Assembly: GCA_023150945.1 (NCBI GenBank)
Contig: JAKLJX010000019.1
Span: 60,634 to 124,633, forward strand
Direction: 5' to 3'
Source of the DNA: a bacterium
GTDB taxonomy: Bacteria > Zhuqueibacterota > Zhuqueibacteria > Zhuqueibacterales > Zhuqueibacteraceae
DNA length: 64,000 bases
Part shown: positions 8,093-17,262 of the stretch, piece after piece
How the letters are laid out: every line of letters starts with the position of its first letter
Position numbering within the stretch: the stretch's first letter is position 1
The notes under the pieces: model-generated
Database searches by the model: none
The model's input: the letters and a program-made list of their open reading frames with translations, nothing else
What the model was told of the DNA's origin: nothing
Program-made: the position numbers and the translations under genes

Positions 8093-11000
8093 ATGAGATC
8101 GCTTTCGCCCCGCAGCTTCGCAGCGCGCCTCGGCCGTGGCCTGTTGTGGCTCGCTCAAATCTCCGCCTTCCCTGCTTTGAGTCAAACTTTGCGCTTCACC
8201 GACGTCAGTTCGGCGGCCGGAATCCTGCCGAGTCCCTCTGGCGGTTACGGCCATGGCGCCTCCTTCGGTGATTACAATGGCGACGGCCGGCCCGACCTTT
8301 ACGTGATCGCCTACAGCGCGAACAACTCGCTATACCGCAACAATGGCGGCGGCACCTTCACCGACTTGGCCGCGGCCGCCGGCGTGCAGAATCCGGCGGA
8401 GCGCGATCGCGGCATGGCCTCCGCCGATTACGACAATGACGGGGATCTGGACATCTACATCATGACCGGATCCACCCTGAGTGTGCTCTACCGCAACAAC
8501 GGCAACAACACCTTCAGCGATGTGACCGAAGCTACCGGCGTGAACATGACCGGCCAGGGCCAGGGCGTGGCCTGGGGCGATTATGACCAGGACGGCTTGC
8601 TCGATCTCTTTGCCGCCCAGACCGCCGAGGACAATCGTCTGTTTCGTCAGAATCCCGATCACACCTTCACTGATGTGACGCTGGCGGCGGGTATCGGCGG
8701 CTATTCCGAAAGCTTGCAGCCGGTCTTTTTTGATGTGGATCTCGACGGCGATCTCGATCTCTTCGTCACGCGCAAGGAGCTCGTGCCCAACCTGCTCTAT
8801 ATCAACAACGGCAACGGCACCTTCACTGAGCAAGCTGTGGCGCGCGGCATTGCCGCACCCACGCCGCACAGCCAGGGCGCCGCGGTCGGTGACTACGATC
8901 GCGACGGCGACTTCGATGTTTACGTGTGCAGCTATGACAGCCCGAATTTGCTCTTTCGCAACGATGGTGGCTTTTTCACCGAGGTGGCGGCCAGTGCCGG
9001 CGTGAGCGTGGGCGCGGCAGGCAATCGCGGCGCGCTGTTCGCTGATTTTGACAACGACGGCTGGCTCGATTTGTACGTCACCCGCAACAACAGCAATTTT
9101 CTCTTTCGCAACAACGGCAACGGTACGTTTGCCGACCTCAGCGCCGCTTCCGGCGCCAATGATCCCAATCGCGGCTACAGCCCGTCGTTTGCCGACTATG
9201 ACGCAGACGGCGACCTCGACATTTTTTTCACCAACACCGGCCAAAGCAGCGTGCTCTATCGCAATGAGGGGACGTCCAGCCACTGGCTGCAGATTGATCC
9301 GGTGGGCGTCACCAGCAATCGCGACGGCGTGGGCGCGCGGCTGACCGCGTGGATCGGTAATCAGAGGCAAGTGCAAATGGTGATCGCCGGCCAAGCCTAC
9401 CTCTGCACCGGCAGCGACCTGACTGTGCATTTCGGCTTGGGCGCGAGTGTGCGCATCGACAGCCTGATCATTCAATGGCCCTCCGGCACCGAGGATCGCC
9501 ACTATGACATTGCCGCGGATCAAAAGCTCACCTTGCAGGAAGGCGAAGGCGAACAAGCCGCTTTGCCTGACACCACGCCGCCGGTGCTGGCCAGCCTCCA
9601 GGCCGGCCCAATCAACACCGACCGCGCCACCATCACGTGGGAAACGGACGAAGTGAGCGACAGTCAGGTTGAATACGGGTTGACGACCAGCTACGGCATG
9701 CTCTCTCCGCTCGACGCCAACCGGGTAACGGCGCATGCGGTCACGCTCACCGGCTTGACTGCCAACACCACCTATCACTATCGCGTGAAATCTTCGGATG
9801 CCCGTGGCAATCTCAGCGTCAGCGGCGATTTCACCTTCGCCACAGCCACGGGCGCCGGCGCGCTCTTTTCCGATGATTTCAGTGGCCCGGCGCTCGACAC
9901 CAACAAGTGGATCAAAGGCTCGCATCCGCAGAACACCACGGTAGTGGAGAATGGCCGGCTGCGGTTGCGCACCACCGGCAGCAACTCAGGCTGGGTCTAC
10001 ACCCGCGACCGTTTCAGCGGTCGCGAGCAGACGATCACGGTCAAAGTGGTTCAGCCGAACAACGATGCCGCGCTCGGCATGTCGCCCACCGCCAACACCG
10101 CCGCGGCCAACGGCTTCTACGATGAACCAAACTGGTACCGCTTCTACAACTATCGCAACACCAGCGCACAGCCCTACAAGCTCTATGTGCAATGGCGGAA
10201 AAGCGGCGTGATTAACGGGCTGGATGTTGCCAGCGGCGTCACCTTCACCGGCAACTTCCATCTGCGCCTGCGCACCAGCGGGAATCTGATTTATTTCGAA
10301 TACTCGTTCGATCGCGTGAATTGGACGACGGCCTACCAGGAGACTTTCGCGCTGCCCGGTTACTCGCTGGATGATTTGTTCGCCTTCGAGCTTTCGGCCT
10401 ACAACACGCCGCTCAAAGGTGACTGGATCGTCGATGATTTCGCCATTCAATCGCAACAAACGCCGCCGCCCGACGTCACGCCGCCGCTGCTCTCCGACAT
10501 CGCCAGCGGCAATCTCTCCGCCACCACCGCCACTATCTCGTGGACGACGGACGAAGCCAGCGACACGCAGGTGGAATACGGCTTGACGGATTCCTACGGC
10601 CTCACTTCACCGCTGGACGGCCTGCGCACCACGGCGCACGCCGTCACCCTCACCAACTTGACCCCGGCCACGCTTTATCACTATCGCGTCCAATCGCGCG
10701 ATGCTGCCGGCAATCTCGCCGTCAGCGCGGATTTCACTTTCACCACCGCTGCCGGCGCGCCCGACCTGCCCGTGCTCTCCGAGATTGCCGTGGCGCAAAT
10801 CACCCAAACCACGGCGCAAGTGAGCTTCACCACCGACCGTTTCACCTACGGCACGATCGAATATGACGACCGGCCGCACGGCGTGATCCGCATCATGCCG
10901 CTGGGCGACAGCATCACCGAGGGCGAAAAGAGCAGCGATGGCGCCGGCTATCGTTCTGCGTTGTATCACCGCCTCACCGATTTCGGCAGCCGCTTCGATT

Positions 11001-14000
11001 TCGTCGGCAGCCTGAATTACGGCACCGGCTTTCCGGACACCGAGCATGAAGGCCATCCCGGCTGGTCGGCCAATCAGATTCTGGGGAATCTCACCACGTT
11101 TCTCACGCAGGCGCAGCCGCAGGCGGTGCTGCTGCACATCGGCACGAATGACATTTCCGGCGGCAACAGCGCCGAGCAAGTCGTGTCCGAGATTGCCGCG
11201 ATCGTCGATCAGACGCTCGGTTTTGATCCCGGCCTCCGGCTCTTTCTCTCGACTTTGGTGCCGCGCACCGACGCCAATGAACCGGTCAACGCAGAAGTGA
11301 ACGCCCAGCTTCCCGCGCTGGTCAATGCGCGGGCCAGTGCGGGGCATCGCATCTATCTGGTGGACAACTACGCAGCGTTTCTTGCCAACCCCAACTGGGC
11401 GACGGACTGGATGGCCGACCGGCTGCATCCCAACGATTCCGGCTATGCTTTGATGAGCGCGCAATGGTTCCCGGCCTACACCGGCACCGAATTCGATTTT
11501 CACCGGGGCGACAGCCTGCTGGCCACTGCCCACGCCATCACACTGGCGGGACTGAGGCCGGGCACGGCTTATCAGTACCGTGCCCGCGCCCGGGACATCA
11601 ATGGCGCCGAAGCGGCCTCGGCTATCTTCAGCTTCACGACCGCCAGCGGCGCTGACACCATTGCGCCGCTGATTGCCAACGTGAGTGCAGACAATCTCTC
11701 CTCAAGCTCGGCGCAGGTCACATGGGAGACGAATGAGTTGAGCGATTCACAGGTGGAATTCGGTTTGACCATAGCCTACGGCGCGCTCTCGCCGCTCGAC
11801 ACCAGCCGCGTCGCGCAACACGCCGTCATGCTCACCAACCTGCTCGCTGACACGACGTATCATTTTCGGGTGAAATCAAAAGACGCGGCCGGCAATCTGG
11901 CGGTGAGCGGCGATTTCACGTTTGTCACGCCCGCCGCCGACGTGACGCCGCCGGTGATCACCAATATCGCCGCCGGCAATCTCTCGGATTCCACTGCGCA
12001 GATCACATGGGAAACGAATGAGTTGAGCGATTCGCAGGTGGAATATGGTTTGACCGCGGCCTATGGCGCGCTCTCGCTGCTCGACACCAGCCGCGTCGCG
12101 CAACATGCCGTCATGCTCGCGAACCTGCTCGCTGACACGACTTATCATTTTCGGGTGAAATCAAAAGATGCGGCCGGCAATCTGGCGGTGAGCGGGGATT
12201 TCACGTTTGTCACGCCCGCCGGCGACGTGACGCCGCCGGTGATTTCCAACGTGAGGGCAGGCAATATTACTGCGAACTCAGCGGAGATCAGATGGCGCAC
12301 CAGTGAGCTGGGCGACAGCCAAGTGGACTATGGCTTGAACAAGGGCTATGATCACAGCTCGACGCTCGACACGAGCCGGGTCTTCGAACATCTGGTTGTT
12401 CTCACCGGGCTGCGACCGGGCAAAACATACTCTTACCAAGTCAAGTCGCGCGATGCTGCCGCGAATCTCGCGGTCAGCAGCGGCTACAGCTTCAGAACGC
12501 CGCTCACGCCCTTGATGACCGACGCTTTCAACACCGCGGTCCTCGACACCAGCAAATGGCGGCGCGGCACGCACAGCGGCAACCTGAGCGCGGTGGAAAA
12601 CAATGCCTTGCATTTGCGCTCCACCGGCGCCACCAGCGGCTGGATTTACACGCGCGACAAGTTCTCCGGCCGCAACAAGATTGTGCAAATCAAAGTCGTG
12701 CAGCCCAACAACGACGCGGCGCTCGGCATGTCCGCCACGGTAACGGCCGCAGCACTCAACGGCGTTTATGAGGAGCCGAGCTGGTATCGCTTCTACAATT
12801 ACCGCAACAGCAGCAGCGAACCCTACAAGCTTTATGTGCAATGGCGCAAGAACAACATCGTGAACGGCCTCGATGTCGCCGGCAACGCCACGTTCACCTC
12901 CAATTTCTATCTGCGGCTGCGCACCAGCAGCGACTCGATTCATTTTGAGTATTCCTACGACGACCAGCAATGGCTCACCGCCTACAGCGAGTTGTTCAGC
13001 CTGACCGGTTACACCCTCGATGATCAGTTCCATTTCGAGTTGTCGGGCTATCGCACCTCGACCAACGGCGAGTGGGTGGTCGACGATTTTGCCATTTTCT
13101 CCACCGAGCCGGACAGCGCGGATGACACGCCGCCGGTGCTGACGCAGGTGGCAGCAGGGCAGATCACTGCGACCGGCGCCACCATCACCTGGAACACCGA
13201 CGAGGTCAGCGACTCGCAGGTGGAGTACGGCCTGACCAGCAGCTATGGCGCGCTCTCTGCGCTCGATCCGGCCCTGGTCCGTGCGCACAGCGTAACGCTT
13301 GCCGGACTGCAGAAGAACACCATCTATCACTATCGCGTCATTTCCGGTGATGCCTCCGGCAACCTGGCCACGAGCGCGGATCAGACTTTCACCACCGCCG
13401 CGGCCACGCTCTCCTTCACGGACATCACACTGGCGGCCGGGACTGCCGGACCGCAAGGCGCGGCTGAAACCGGCGGCCACGCCGCGATTTTCGCGGATGT
13501 CGACAGCGACAACCGTCCCGATCTCTATATCACGATGTACAATGTTGTGGAAAGCCCAACCGCTGATCTCTTCTTTCGCAATACGGGCGGCAATGTCTTT
13601 ACTTCGGAAGCCGGCCAGCGCGGCCTCGCTGACTATGACGGCGGCTCGCACGGCGCCCTCTTCGCCGATCTCGACAACGATGGCCATTTTGATTTGTACA
13701 ACGGCACCACGCTCGGCACCAACGGCATCCCCGGCATCAATAATCTCTACCGCAACAACGGCAATGGCTTTTTTACCGACGTAAGCGCGGCGACCGGCAT
13801 GCCGCTGCGGGAATGGCAGACCCGTGCGGTGGTCGCCTTCGACATGGAAAACGACGGCGATCTTGATCTTTTCGCCGTCACCGATTACCTGGGCAGCGAC
13901 GATGCGCCGGACGATCGCAATGAAGTCTACCGCAACGACGGCGGCCTGCATTTCACTTCGATTGATTCCGGCGCCCTCTTCACGGCGCGTGCCGGCCAAG

Positions 14001-16339
14001 GCGCGATTGCGACCGACTTTGACGGCGACGGCGATCTGGATATCATCGCCGCCAACCGCACCGGACCGCTCAACGTCCTGCGCAACGACGGCCAGGGAAG
14101 CTTCACACTGGTGGCGCCCGGTACGCTCGGCCTGAGCCATGGCGCCGGCGACGGCATCAACACCGCCGATGTCGACAATGACGGCTGGCTGGACCTGCTG
14201 CTCACCAGCGACAACAGCGGCCATCTTTATCTCAACAACGGCAACGCCACGTTCCGCTTCCAGCAGAGCTTCAGCAATACCGACGGCTACATGGGCGGCT
14301 TTGCCGACCTCGACAATGACGGCGACCTCGATTTGGTTTTCGCCGGCGATGATCTCTGTTATCTGAATGACGGACATGGCATGTTCGTGGTCGGCCCTGC
14401 GATTCCGGTCAGCGGCATCAACGATCCCCGCGCCATTGGCTTTGCCGACATTGACGGCGACGGCGACTTGGACTTTGCCGTGGGCTGCAAGCGTTCCCGC
14501 AACTGGCTGGTGCGGAACGATCACAACGACGGCAATTGGTTGAAAGTGCGTCTGATCTCGCCGCAGGGCGTCGCCGGCGCCTTCGGCGCCACCGCCCGCC
14601 TCTCGACCGCCGATGGCAGCTTCCGCGCGCTGCGCGAAGCCCACGGCAGCGCCGGCTATCTCGGACAGGACGATCCGGTTTTGCATTTCGGCTTGGGCAG
14701 CCGCGATTCCGTCGATCTGGTCGTCAAGTTTCCTGACGGCACGATCGTCACGGCCTCCCGCGTTGCCGCGAATCAAACGATTGTGATCGATGGCCGCAGC
14801 GCGGATCAAAAAAGTCCGGCCCTCAGCGCCGTGGCTGCAGTCAGCGCTTCCGGCACGCTTGCTGAAATCACCTGGAGCACCGATGAAGTGAGCGATTCTC
14901 AGGTTGAGTATGGCGTGACCAGCAGCTATGGCCTCTCCTCGCCGCTGCAAATGACTTGGGTCACGGCACACCGCGTGTCGCTTAACGGCTTGGCCGCCAA
15001 TACCACTTACCATTATCGCGTGAAGTCGAAGGATCCGGCCGGCAATTTGGCCGTGAGTGATGATTTCACGTTCAGCACGCCGGCGCGCGATACCACACCG
15101 CCGGCCATTGCCAATGTTGCGGCGGGCAGTATCACGGCGTCGTCGGCAGTGATCAGTTGGGAGACGAATGAAGCGAGTGATTCGCAAGTGGAATACGGCC
15201 TCACCAGCGCCTATGGCTTCGCCACGCCGGTCGCCGGCGAGCGGGTGACTTCGCATCAAGTTGTGCTCAGCGGCCTGGCGGCCGGCACGACCTACCACTT
15301 TCGCGTGAAGTCGACGGACGCAGACGGCAATCAGGCAAACAGCGGAGATTTCATCTTCACCACCCTCACGGCTGCGTTGTTGGCCGATGATTTCAACAGC
15401 GGCAGCCTGGATGCCGCCAAATGGCAGCGCGGCACCAACGCGGGGAATCAATCCGCGGTGTTGAATGGCCAGCTCGAATTGCGCTCGACCGGCGGGGAAA
15501 GCGGCTGGGTGATCACCAAGTCCGCATTCCGGCCGCGCAACACCTCGGTCACCGTGAAGGTGACGCAGCCCAACGATGATGGCGCGCTCGGCATGAGTCC
15601 GACCTACAACCTCGCGGCATCCACCGGCATTTACAATCAAGCAACGTGGTATCGCTTCTACGTCTATCGCGATCAGGCCAGCGGGCCATATCTGCTGTAT
15701 GTGCAATGGAAAAAGAATGGTGTGGTTGATGGTGTCGAAGTGACCGGCAATCTGGTGATTACCGGGCCGGTTCATCTGCGGCTGCGTTGTGATGAAACGC
15801 AAATTCACTTCGAAGCCTCGCTCGACGGCGCGACCTGGATCGATACCTACCGCGAGCCCTTTGGTTTGACGGGCTACACGCTGGACAGCAATTTCTACTA
15901 TGAACTCGCCGCCTATCGCACCTCCACCAAGGGTGTTCTGCGCGTGGATGATTTTTCCATCACCAGCAGCGGTGCCGCGGCCGGCATGATCGCGGCCGTG
16001 AATTTCGCCAAAGCTCGGCAGGTGACGCTGTCAAGCGCGGTGCCGGCGGGCTTTGCCGTGTCGCAGAATTATCCCAATCCTTTCAATATCGAAACGCGCG
16101 TAAACCTCGAGCTGCCGGAGAACGGCAGGCTGCAGGCCATCATCTACGACGGGCAGGGCCGGGAAGTGCTGCGGCTGCATGACGAGTATTTCGCGGCCGG
16201 CTATCATGTCATTCGCTGGCAGGGCGCCGCCACCGCGGGCGGGACGGTGAGCAGCGGCATCTATCTCATGCGCGTGATCTTCGATGGCCAATCCGGCAAG
16301 CGCGAAGTGATGACACGCCGTTTGACCTTGCTGAAATAG
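8093..16339 (+). CDS. Giant modular surface protein: VCBS/ASPIC, Fn3, SGNH hydrolase, LamG-like, sorting domain
   Basis: 2,748 residues. The start at 8093 puts a signal peptide (RSLSPRSFAARLGRGLLWLA..ALSQ) at the N-terminus; the frame opens further upstream. Order: FG-GAP/VCBS calcium-loop repeats (DYDNDGDLDIY type) and an ASPIC/UnbV domain, about residues 35-490; nine Fn3-like units; three LamG-like units (DDFSGPALDTNKW type); and a second VCBS plus ASPIC block, about 1775-2240. An SGNH/GDSL hydrolase (Ser940 in GDSITEG, Asn1019 in GTND, Asp1109 and His1112 in DRLHPND) is inserted within the third Fn3 unit. The last ~90 residues are a type IX-like sorting domain (NYPNPFNIETRV to RRLTLLK). 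A secreted carbohydrate-active or adhesive protein is likely; the esterase substrate is unknown. Fn3 units 4 and 5 are almost identical at the DNA level. Confidence 0.92.
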   Translation: MRSLSPRSFAARLGRGLLWLAQISAFPALSQTLRFTDVSSAAGILPSPSGGYGHGASFGDYNGDGRPDLYVIAYSANNSLYRNNGGGTFTDLAAAAGVQNPAERDRGMASADYDNDGDLDIYIMTGSTLSVLYRNNGNNTFSDVTEATGVNMTGQGQGVAWGDYDQDGLLDLFAAQTAEDNRLFRQNPDHTFTDVTLAAGIGGYSESLQPVFFDVDLDGDLDLFVTRKELVPNLLYINNGNGTFTEQAVARGIAAPTPHSQGAAVGDYDRDGDFDVYVCSYDSPNLLFRNDGGFFTEVAASAGVSVGAAGNRGALFADFDNDGWLDLYVTRNNSNFLFRNNGNGTFADLSAASGANDPNRGYSPSFADYDADGDLDIFFTNTGQSSVLYRNEGTSSHWLQIDPVGVTSNRDGVGARLTAWIGNQRQVQMVIAGQAYLCTGSDLTVHFGLGASVRIDSLIIQWPSGTEDRHYDIAADQKLTLQEGEGEQAALPDTTPPVLASLQAGPINTDRATITWETDEVSDSQVEYGLTTSYGMLSPLDANRVTAHAVTLTGLTANTTYHYRVKSSDARGNLSVSGDFTFATATGAGALFSDDFSGPALDTNKWIKGSHPQNTTVVENGRLRLRTTGSNSGWVYTRDRFSGREQTITVKVVQPNNDAALGMSPTANTAAANGFYDEPNWYRFYNYRNTSAQPYKLYVQWRKSGVINGLDVASGVTFTGNFHLRLRTSGNLIYFEYSFDRVNWTTAYQETFALPGYSLDDLFAFELSAYNTPLKGDWIVDDFAIQSQQTPPPDVTPPLLSDIASGNLSATTATISWTTDEASDTQVEYGLTDSYGLTSPLDGLRTTAHAVTLTNLTPATLYHYRVQSRDAAGNLAVSADFTFTTAAGAPDLPVLSEIAVAQITQTTAQVSFTTDRFTYGTIEYDDRPHGVIRIMPLGDSITEGEKSSDGAGYRSALYHRLTDFGSRFDFVGSLNYGTGFPDTEHEGHPGWSANQILGNLTTFLTQAQPQAVLLHIGTNDISGGNSAEQVVSEIAAIVDQTLGFDPGLRLFLSTLVPRTDANEPVNAEVNAQLPALVNARASAGHRIYLVDNYAAFLANPNWATDWMADRLHPNDSGYALMSAQWFPAYTGTEFDFHRGDSLLATAHAITLAGLRPGTAYQYRARARDINGAEAASAIFSFTTASGADTIAPLIANVSADNLSSSSAQVTWETNELSDSQVEFGLTIAYGALSPLDTSRVAQHAVMLTNLLADTTYHFRVKSKDAAGNLAVSGDFTFVTPAADVTPPVITNIAAGNLSDSTAQITWETNELSDSQVEYGLTAAYGALSLLDTSRVAQHAVMLANLLADTTYHFRVKSKDAAGNLAVSGDFTFVTPAGDVTPPVISNVRAGNITANSAEIRWRTSELGDSQVDYGLNKGYDHSSTLDTSRVFEHLVVLTGLRPGKTYSYQVKSRDAAANLAVSSGYSFRTPLTPLMTDAFNTAVLDTSKWRRGTHSGNLSAVENNALHLRSTGATSGWIYTRDKFSGRNKIVQIKVVQPNNDAALGMSATVTAAALNGVYEEPSWYRFYNYRNSSSEPYKLYVQWRKNNIVNGLDVAGNATFTSNFYLRLRTSSDSIHFEYSYDDQQWLTAYSELFSLTGYTLDDQFHFELSGYRTSTNGEWVVDDFAIFSTEPDSADDTPPVLTQVAAGQITATGATITWNTDEVSDSQVEYGLTSSYGALSALDPALVRAHSVTLAGLQKNTIYHYRVISGDASGNLATSADQTFTTAAATLSFTDITLAAGTAGPQGAAETGGHAAIFADVDSDNRPDLYITMYNVVESPTADLFFRNTGGNVFTSEAGQRGLADYDGGSHGALFADLDNDGHFDLYNGTTLGTNGIPGINNLYRNNGNGFFTDVSAATGMPLREWQTRAVVAFDMENDGDLDLFAVTDYLGSDDAPDDRNEVYRNDGGLHFTSIDSGALFTARAGQGAIATDFDGDGDLDIIAANRTGPLNVLRNDGQGSFTLVAPGTLGLSHGAGDGINTADVDNDGWLDLLLTSDNSGHLYLNNGNATFRFQQSFSNTDGYMGGFADLDNDGDLDLVFAGDDLCYLNDGHGMFVVGPAIPVSGINDPRAIGFADIDGDGDLDFAVGCKRSRNWLVRNDHNDGNWLKVRLISPQGVAGAFGATARLSTADGSFRALREAHGSAGYLGQDDPVLHFGLGSRDSVDLVVKFPDGTIVTASRVAANQTIVIDGRSADQKSPALSAVAAVSASGTLAEITWSTDEVSDSQVEYGVTSSYGLSSPLQMTWVTAHRVSLNGLAANTTYHYRVKSKDPAGNLAVSDDFTFSTPARDTTPPAIANVAAGSITASSAVISWETNEASDSQVEYGLTSAYGFATPVAGERVTSHQVVLSGLAAGTTYHFRVKSTDADGNQANSGDFIFTTLTAALLADDFNSGSLDAAKWQRGTNAGNQSAVLNGQLELRSTGGESGWVITKSAFRPRNTSVTVKVTQPNDDGALGMSPTYNLAASTGIYNQATWYRFYVYRDQASGPYLLYVQWKKNGVVDGVEVTGNLVITGPVHLRLRCDETQIHFEASLDGATWIDTYREPFGLTGYTLDSNFYYELAAYRTSTKGVLRVDDFSITSSGAAAGMIAAVNFAKARQVTLSSAVPAGFAVSQNYPNPFNIETRVNLELPENGRLQAIIYDGQGREVLRLHDEYFAAGYHVIRWQGAATAGGTVSSGIYLMRVIFDGQSGKREVMTRRLTLLK
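11655..12225 (+). repeat. Recent in-frame duplication of a 285-bp Fn3 unit
   Basis: Two consecutive Fn3-coding units of 285 bp (95 codons) are almost identical over most of their length; for example CTCGACACCAGCCGCGTCGC occurs at 11795 and 12080. The other Fn3 units of the same gene are much more diverged, so this pair looks like a recent tandem duplication. Confidence 0.85.
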
Positions 16340-16389
16340 TTCTGGGGAAAACGAAATCGGCGGGGCGGGAGTTGAGAGTTGACAGCGCG

Positions 16390-16611
16390 CTACTGCTCCA
16401 GCGGCTTTTCGGAGCTTTCGATGGGGGGCGCCGCTTCGCGCTTCAAGGTGCCAATGGTGATGAAACTGTAGAGATTGCGTCCGCAACTGTTTTCACAGCG
16501 AAATTCGCGGAAAATGCGATCACATTCCTCCTGGCTGTGAACGAGATGGCGTTTGACGTTGCCACAAGCTTCGCAGGTGATGATTAATTCCGTGTACTCG
16601 ATGCCATCCAT
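16390..16611 (-). CDS. Small cysteine-rich, probably zinc-binding protein
   Basis: 73 residues from ATG 16611; the frame extends to 16698 but the upstream part runs into the tRNA promoter region. CEACGN near residue 13 and CENSCG near residue 40 give a CxxC...CxxxC pattern like a small zinc ribbon. The tail (about 55-73) is charged and Pro-rich. There is no strong ribosome site. It sits convergently after the giant surface protein. I do not recognise a family; a DNA/RNA-binding or regulatory role is only a guess. Confidence 0.5.
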   Translation of the reverse strand: MDGIEYTELIITCEACGNVKRHLVHSQEECDRIFREFRCENSCGRNLYSFITIGTLKREAAPPIESSEKPLEQ

Positions 16612-16689
16612 GAGTTCGGGCGCTTTTGATGTGGGGAAAATGAATCTCGTGCAAAAAGTACCGCCATTATACTGGAATCTGGGTAGGAT

Positions 16690-16711
16690 TGCAAGCAAAA
16701 AAATGCTTGCA
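16690..16711. repeat. Perfect inverted repeat near the tRNA promoter
   Basis: TGCAAGCA-AAAAAA-TGCTTGCA. The right arm overlaps the proposed -35 box of the tRNA operon, so it could be an operator, though no regulator is known. Confidence 0.5.
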
Positions 16712-16735
16712 CGCCAGGGGAGATTTGGTTATATT
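16707..16735 (+). promoter_or_regulatory. Sigma-70-type promoter of the tRNA cluster
   Basis: TTGCAC (16707-16712), a 17-bp spacer and TATATT (16730-16735). Transcription would begin about 16742, a few bases before tRNA-Gly. Confidence 0.65.
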
Positions 16736-16747
16736 CGCCGTCGTTAA

Positions 16748-16822
16748 GCGGGAGTAGTTCAGTGGTAGAACACCACCTTGCCAAGGTGGGGGTCGCGGGT
16801 TCAAGCCCCGTCTCCCGCTCCA
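16748..16822 (+). tRNA. tRNA-Gly(GCC)
   Basis: Acceptor GCGGGAG pairs with CTCCCGC. The anticodon stem is CCACC/GGTGG with loop TTGCCAA, so the anticodon is GCC. The T arm contains GGGTTCAAGCCCC. The 3' CCA is encoded (16820-16822). Confidence 0.97.
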
Positions 16823-16931
16823 CAATTCTCCAGGCTGAGCACAGGCAGACGCACTCCACGTTTGCCTGTCTTTTTAATGAGCCAGGCGGTTTCCTCTCAT
16901 CGGCAAAGCAATCGAGAACCGCCTGCCGGTT

Positions 16932-17004
16932 GGCGGCGTAGCCAAGTGGTTAAGGCGGAGGTCTGCAAAACCTCTATTCATCGGTTCGACTCCGATCGCC
17001 GCCT
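16932..17004 (+). tRNA. tRNA-Cys(GCA)
   Basis: Acceptor GGCGGCG pairs with CGCCGCC. The anticodon stem GAGGT/ACCTC encloses CTGCAAA, so the anticodon is GCA. The T arm is CGGTTCGACTCCG and the discriminator is U, typical of tRNA-Cys. CCA is not encoded. Confidence 0.96.
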
Positions 17005-17023
17005 CAGCGCTTTCGATTCCAGA

Positions 17024-17110
17024 GCCGGGGTGGCGGAACTGGTAGACGCAAGGGACTTAAAATCCCTCGGTTGCAATGTAACCGTGCCGGTTCGAGTCCG
17101 GCCCTCGGCA
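17024..17110 (+). tRNA. tRNA-Leu(UAA)
   Basis: 87 nt with a long variable arm (class II). The acceptor GCCGGGG pairs with CCTCGGC with one G-U pair. Anticodon stem AGGGA/TCCCT with loop CTTAAAA gives anticodon UAA. The T arm contains GGTTCGAGTCC. CCA is not encoded. Confidence 0.96.
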
Positions 17111-17126
17111 CAGCAAAAGTTTCAGC

Positions 17127-17165
17127 GGCTTGTGACTCCCGTGAGTCCACAGGCCTTTTTTGTTT
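17127..17165 (+). terminator. Terminator of the tRNA cluster
   Basis: An imperfect hairpin, GGC..GTG.CTC-CCGT-GAG..CAC..GCC with small symmetrical internal loops, is followed by TTTTTTTGTTTT. It separates the tRNAs from the PLP-enzyme gene. Confidence 0.7.
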
Positions 17166-17262
17166 TCGGCAAGCACCGCGGCGTACTTGGGGTCTGCGCT
17201 CGCGCCGCGACGCTGCAAGCGCAACGGCAGTTAACCTCTCTCAGACAACGGGAAAACACCCC

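Noticed and set aside
10892..11480. A separate GDSL/SGNH lipase gene
   Set aside because: The frame is continuous with the Fn3 domains on both sides and has no start or stop of its own; it is a domain of the giant protein.
12278..15808. A 1,176-codon open frame on the minus strand
   Set aside because: It is antisense to the giant surface protein, a shadow of GC-rich codon use in repeated Fn3/VCBS sequence; there is no start signal and no domain.
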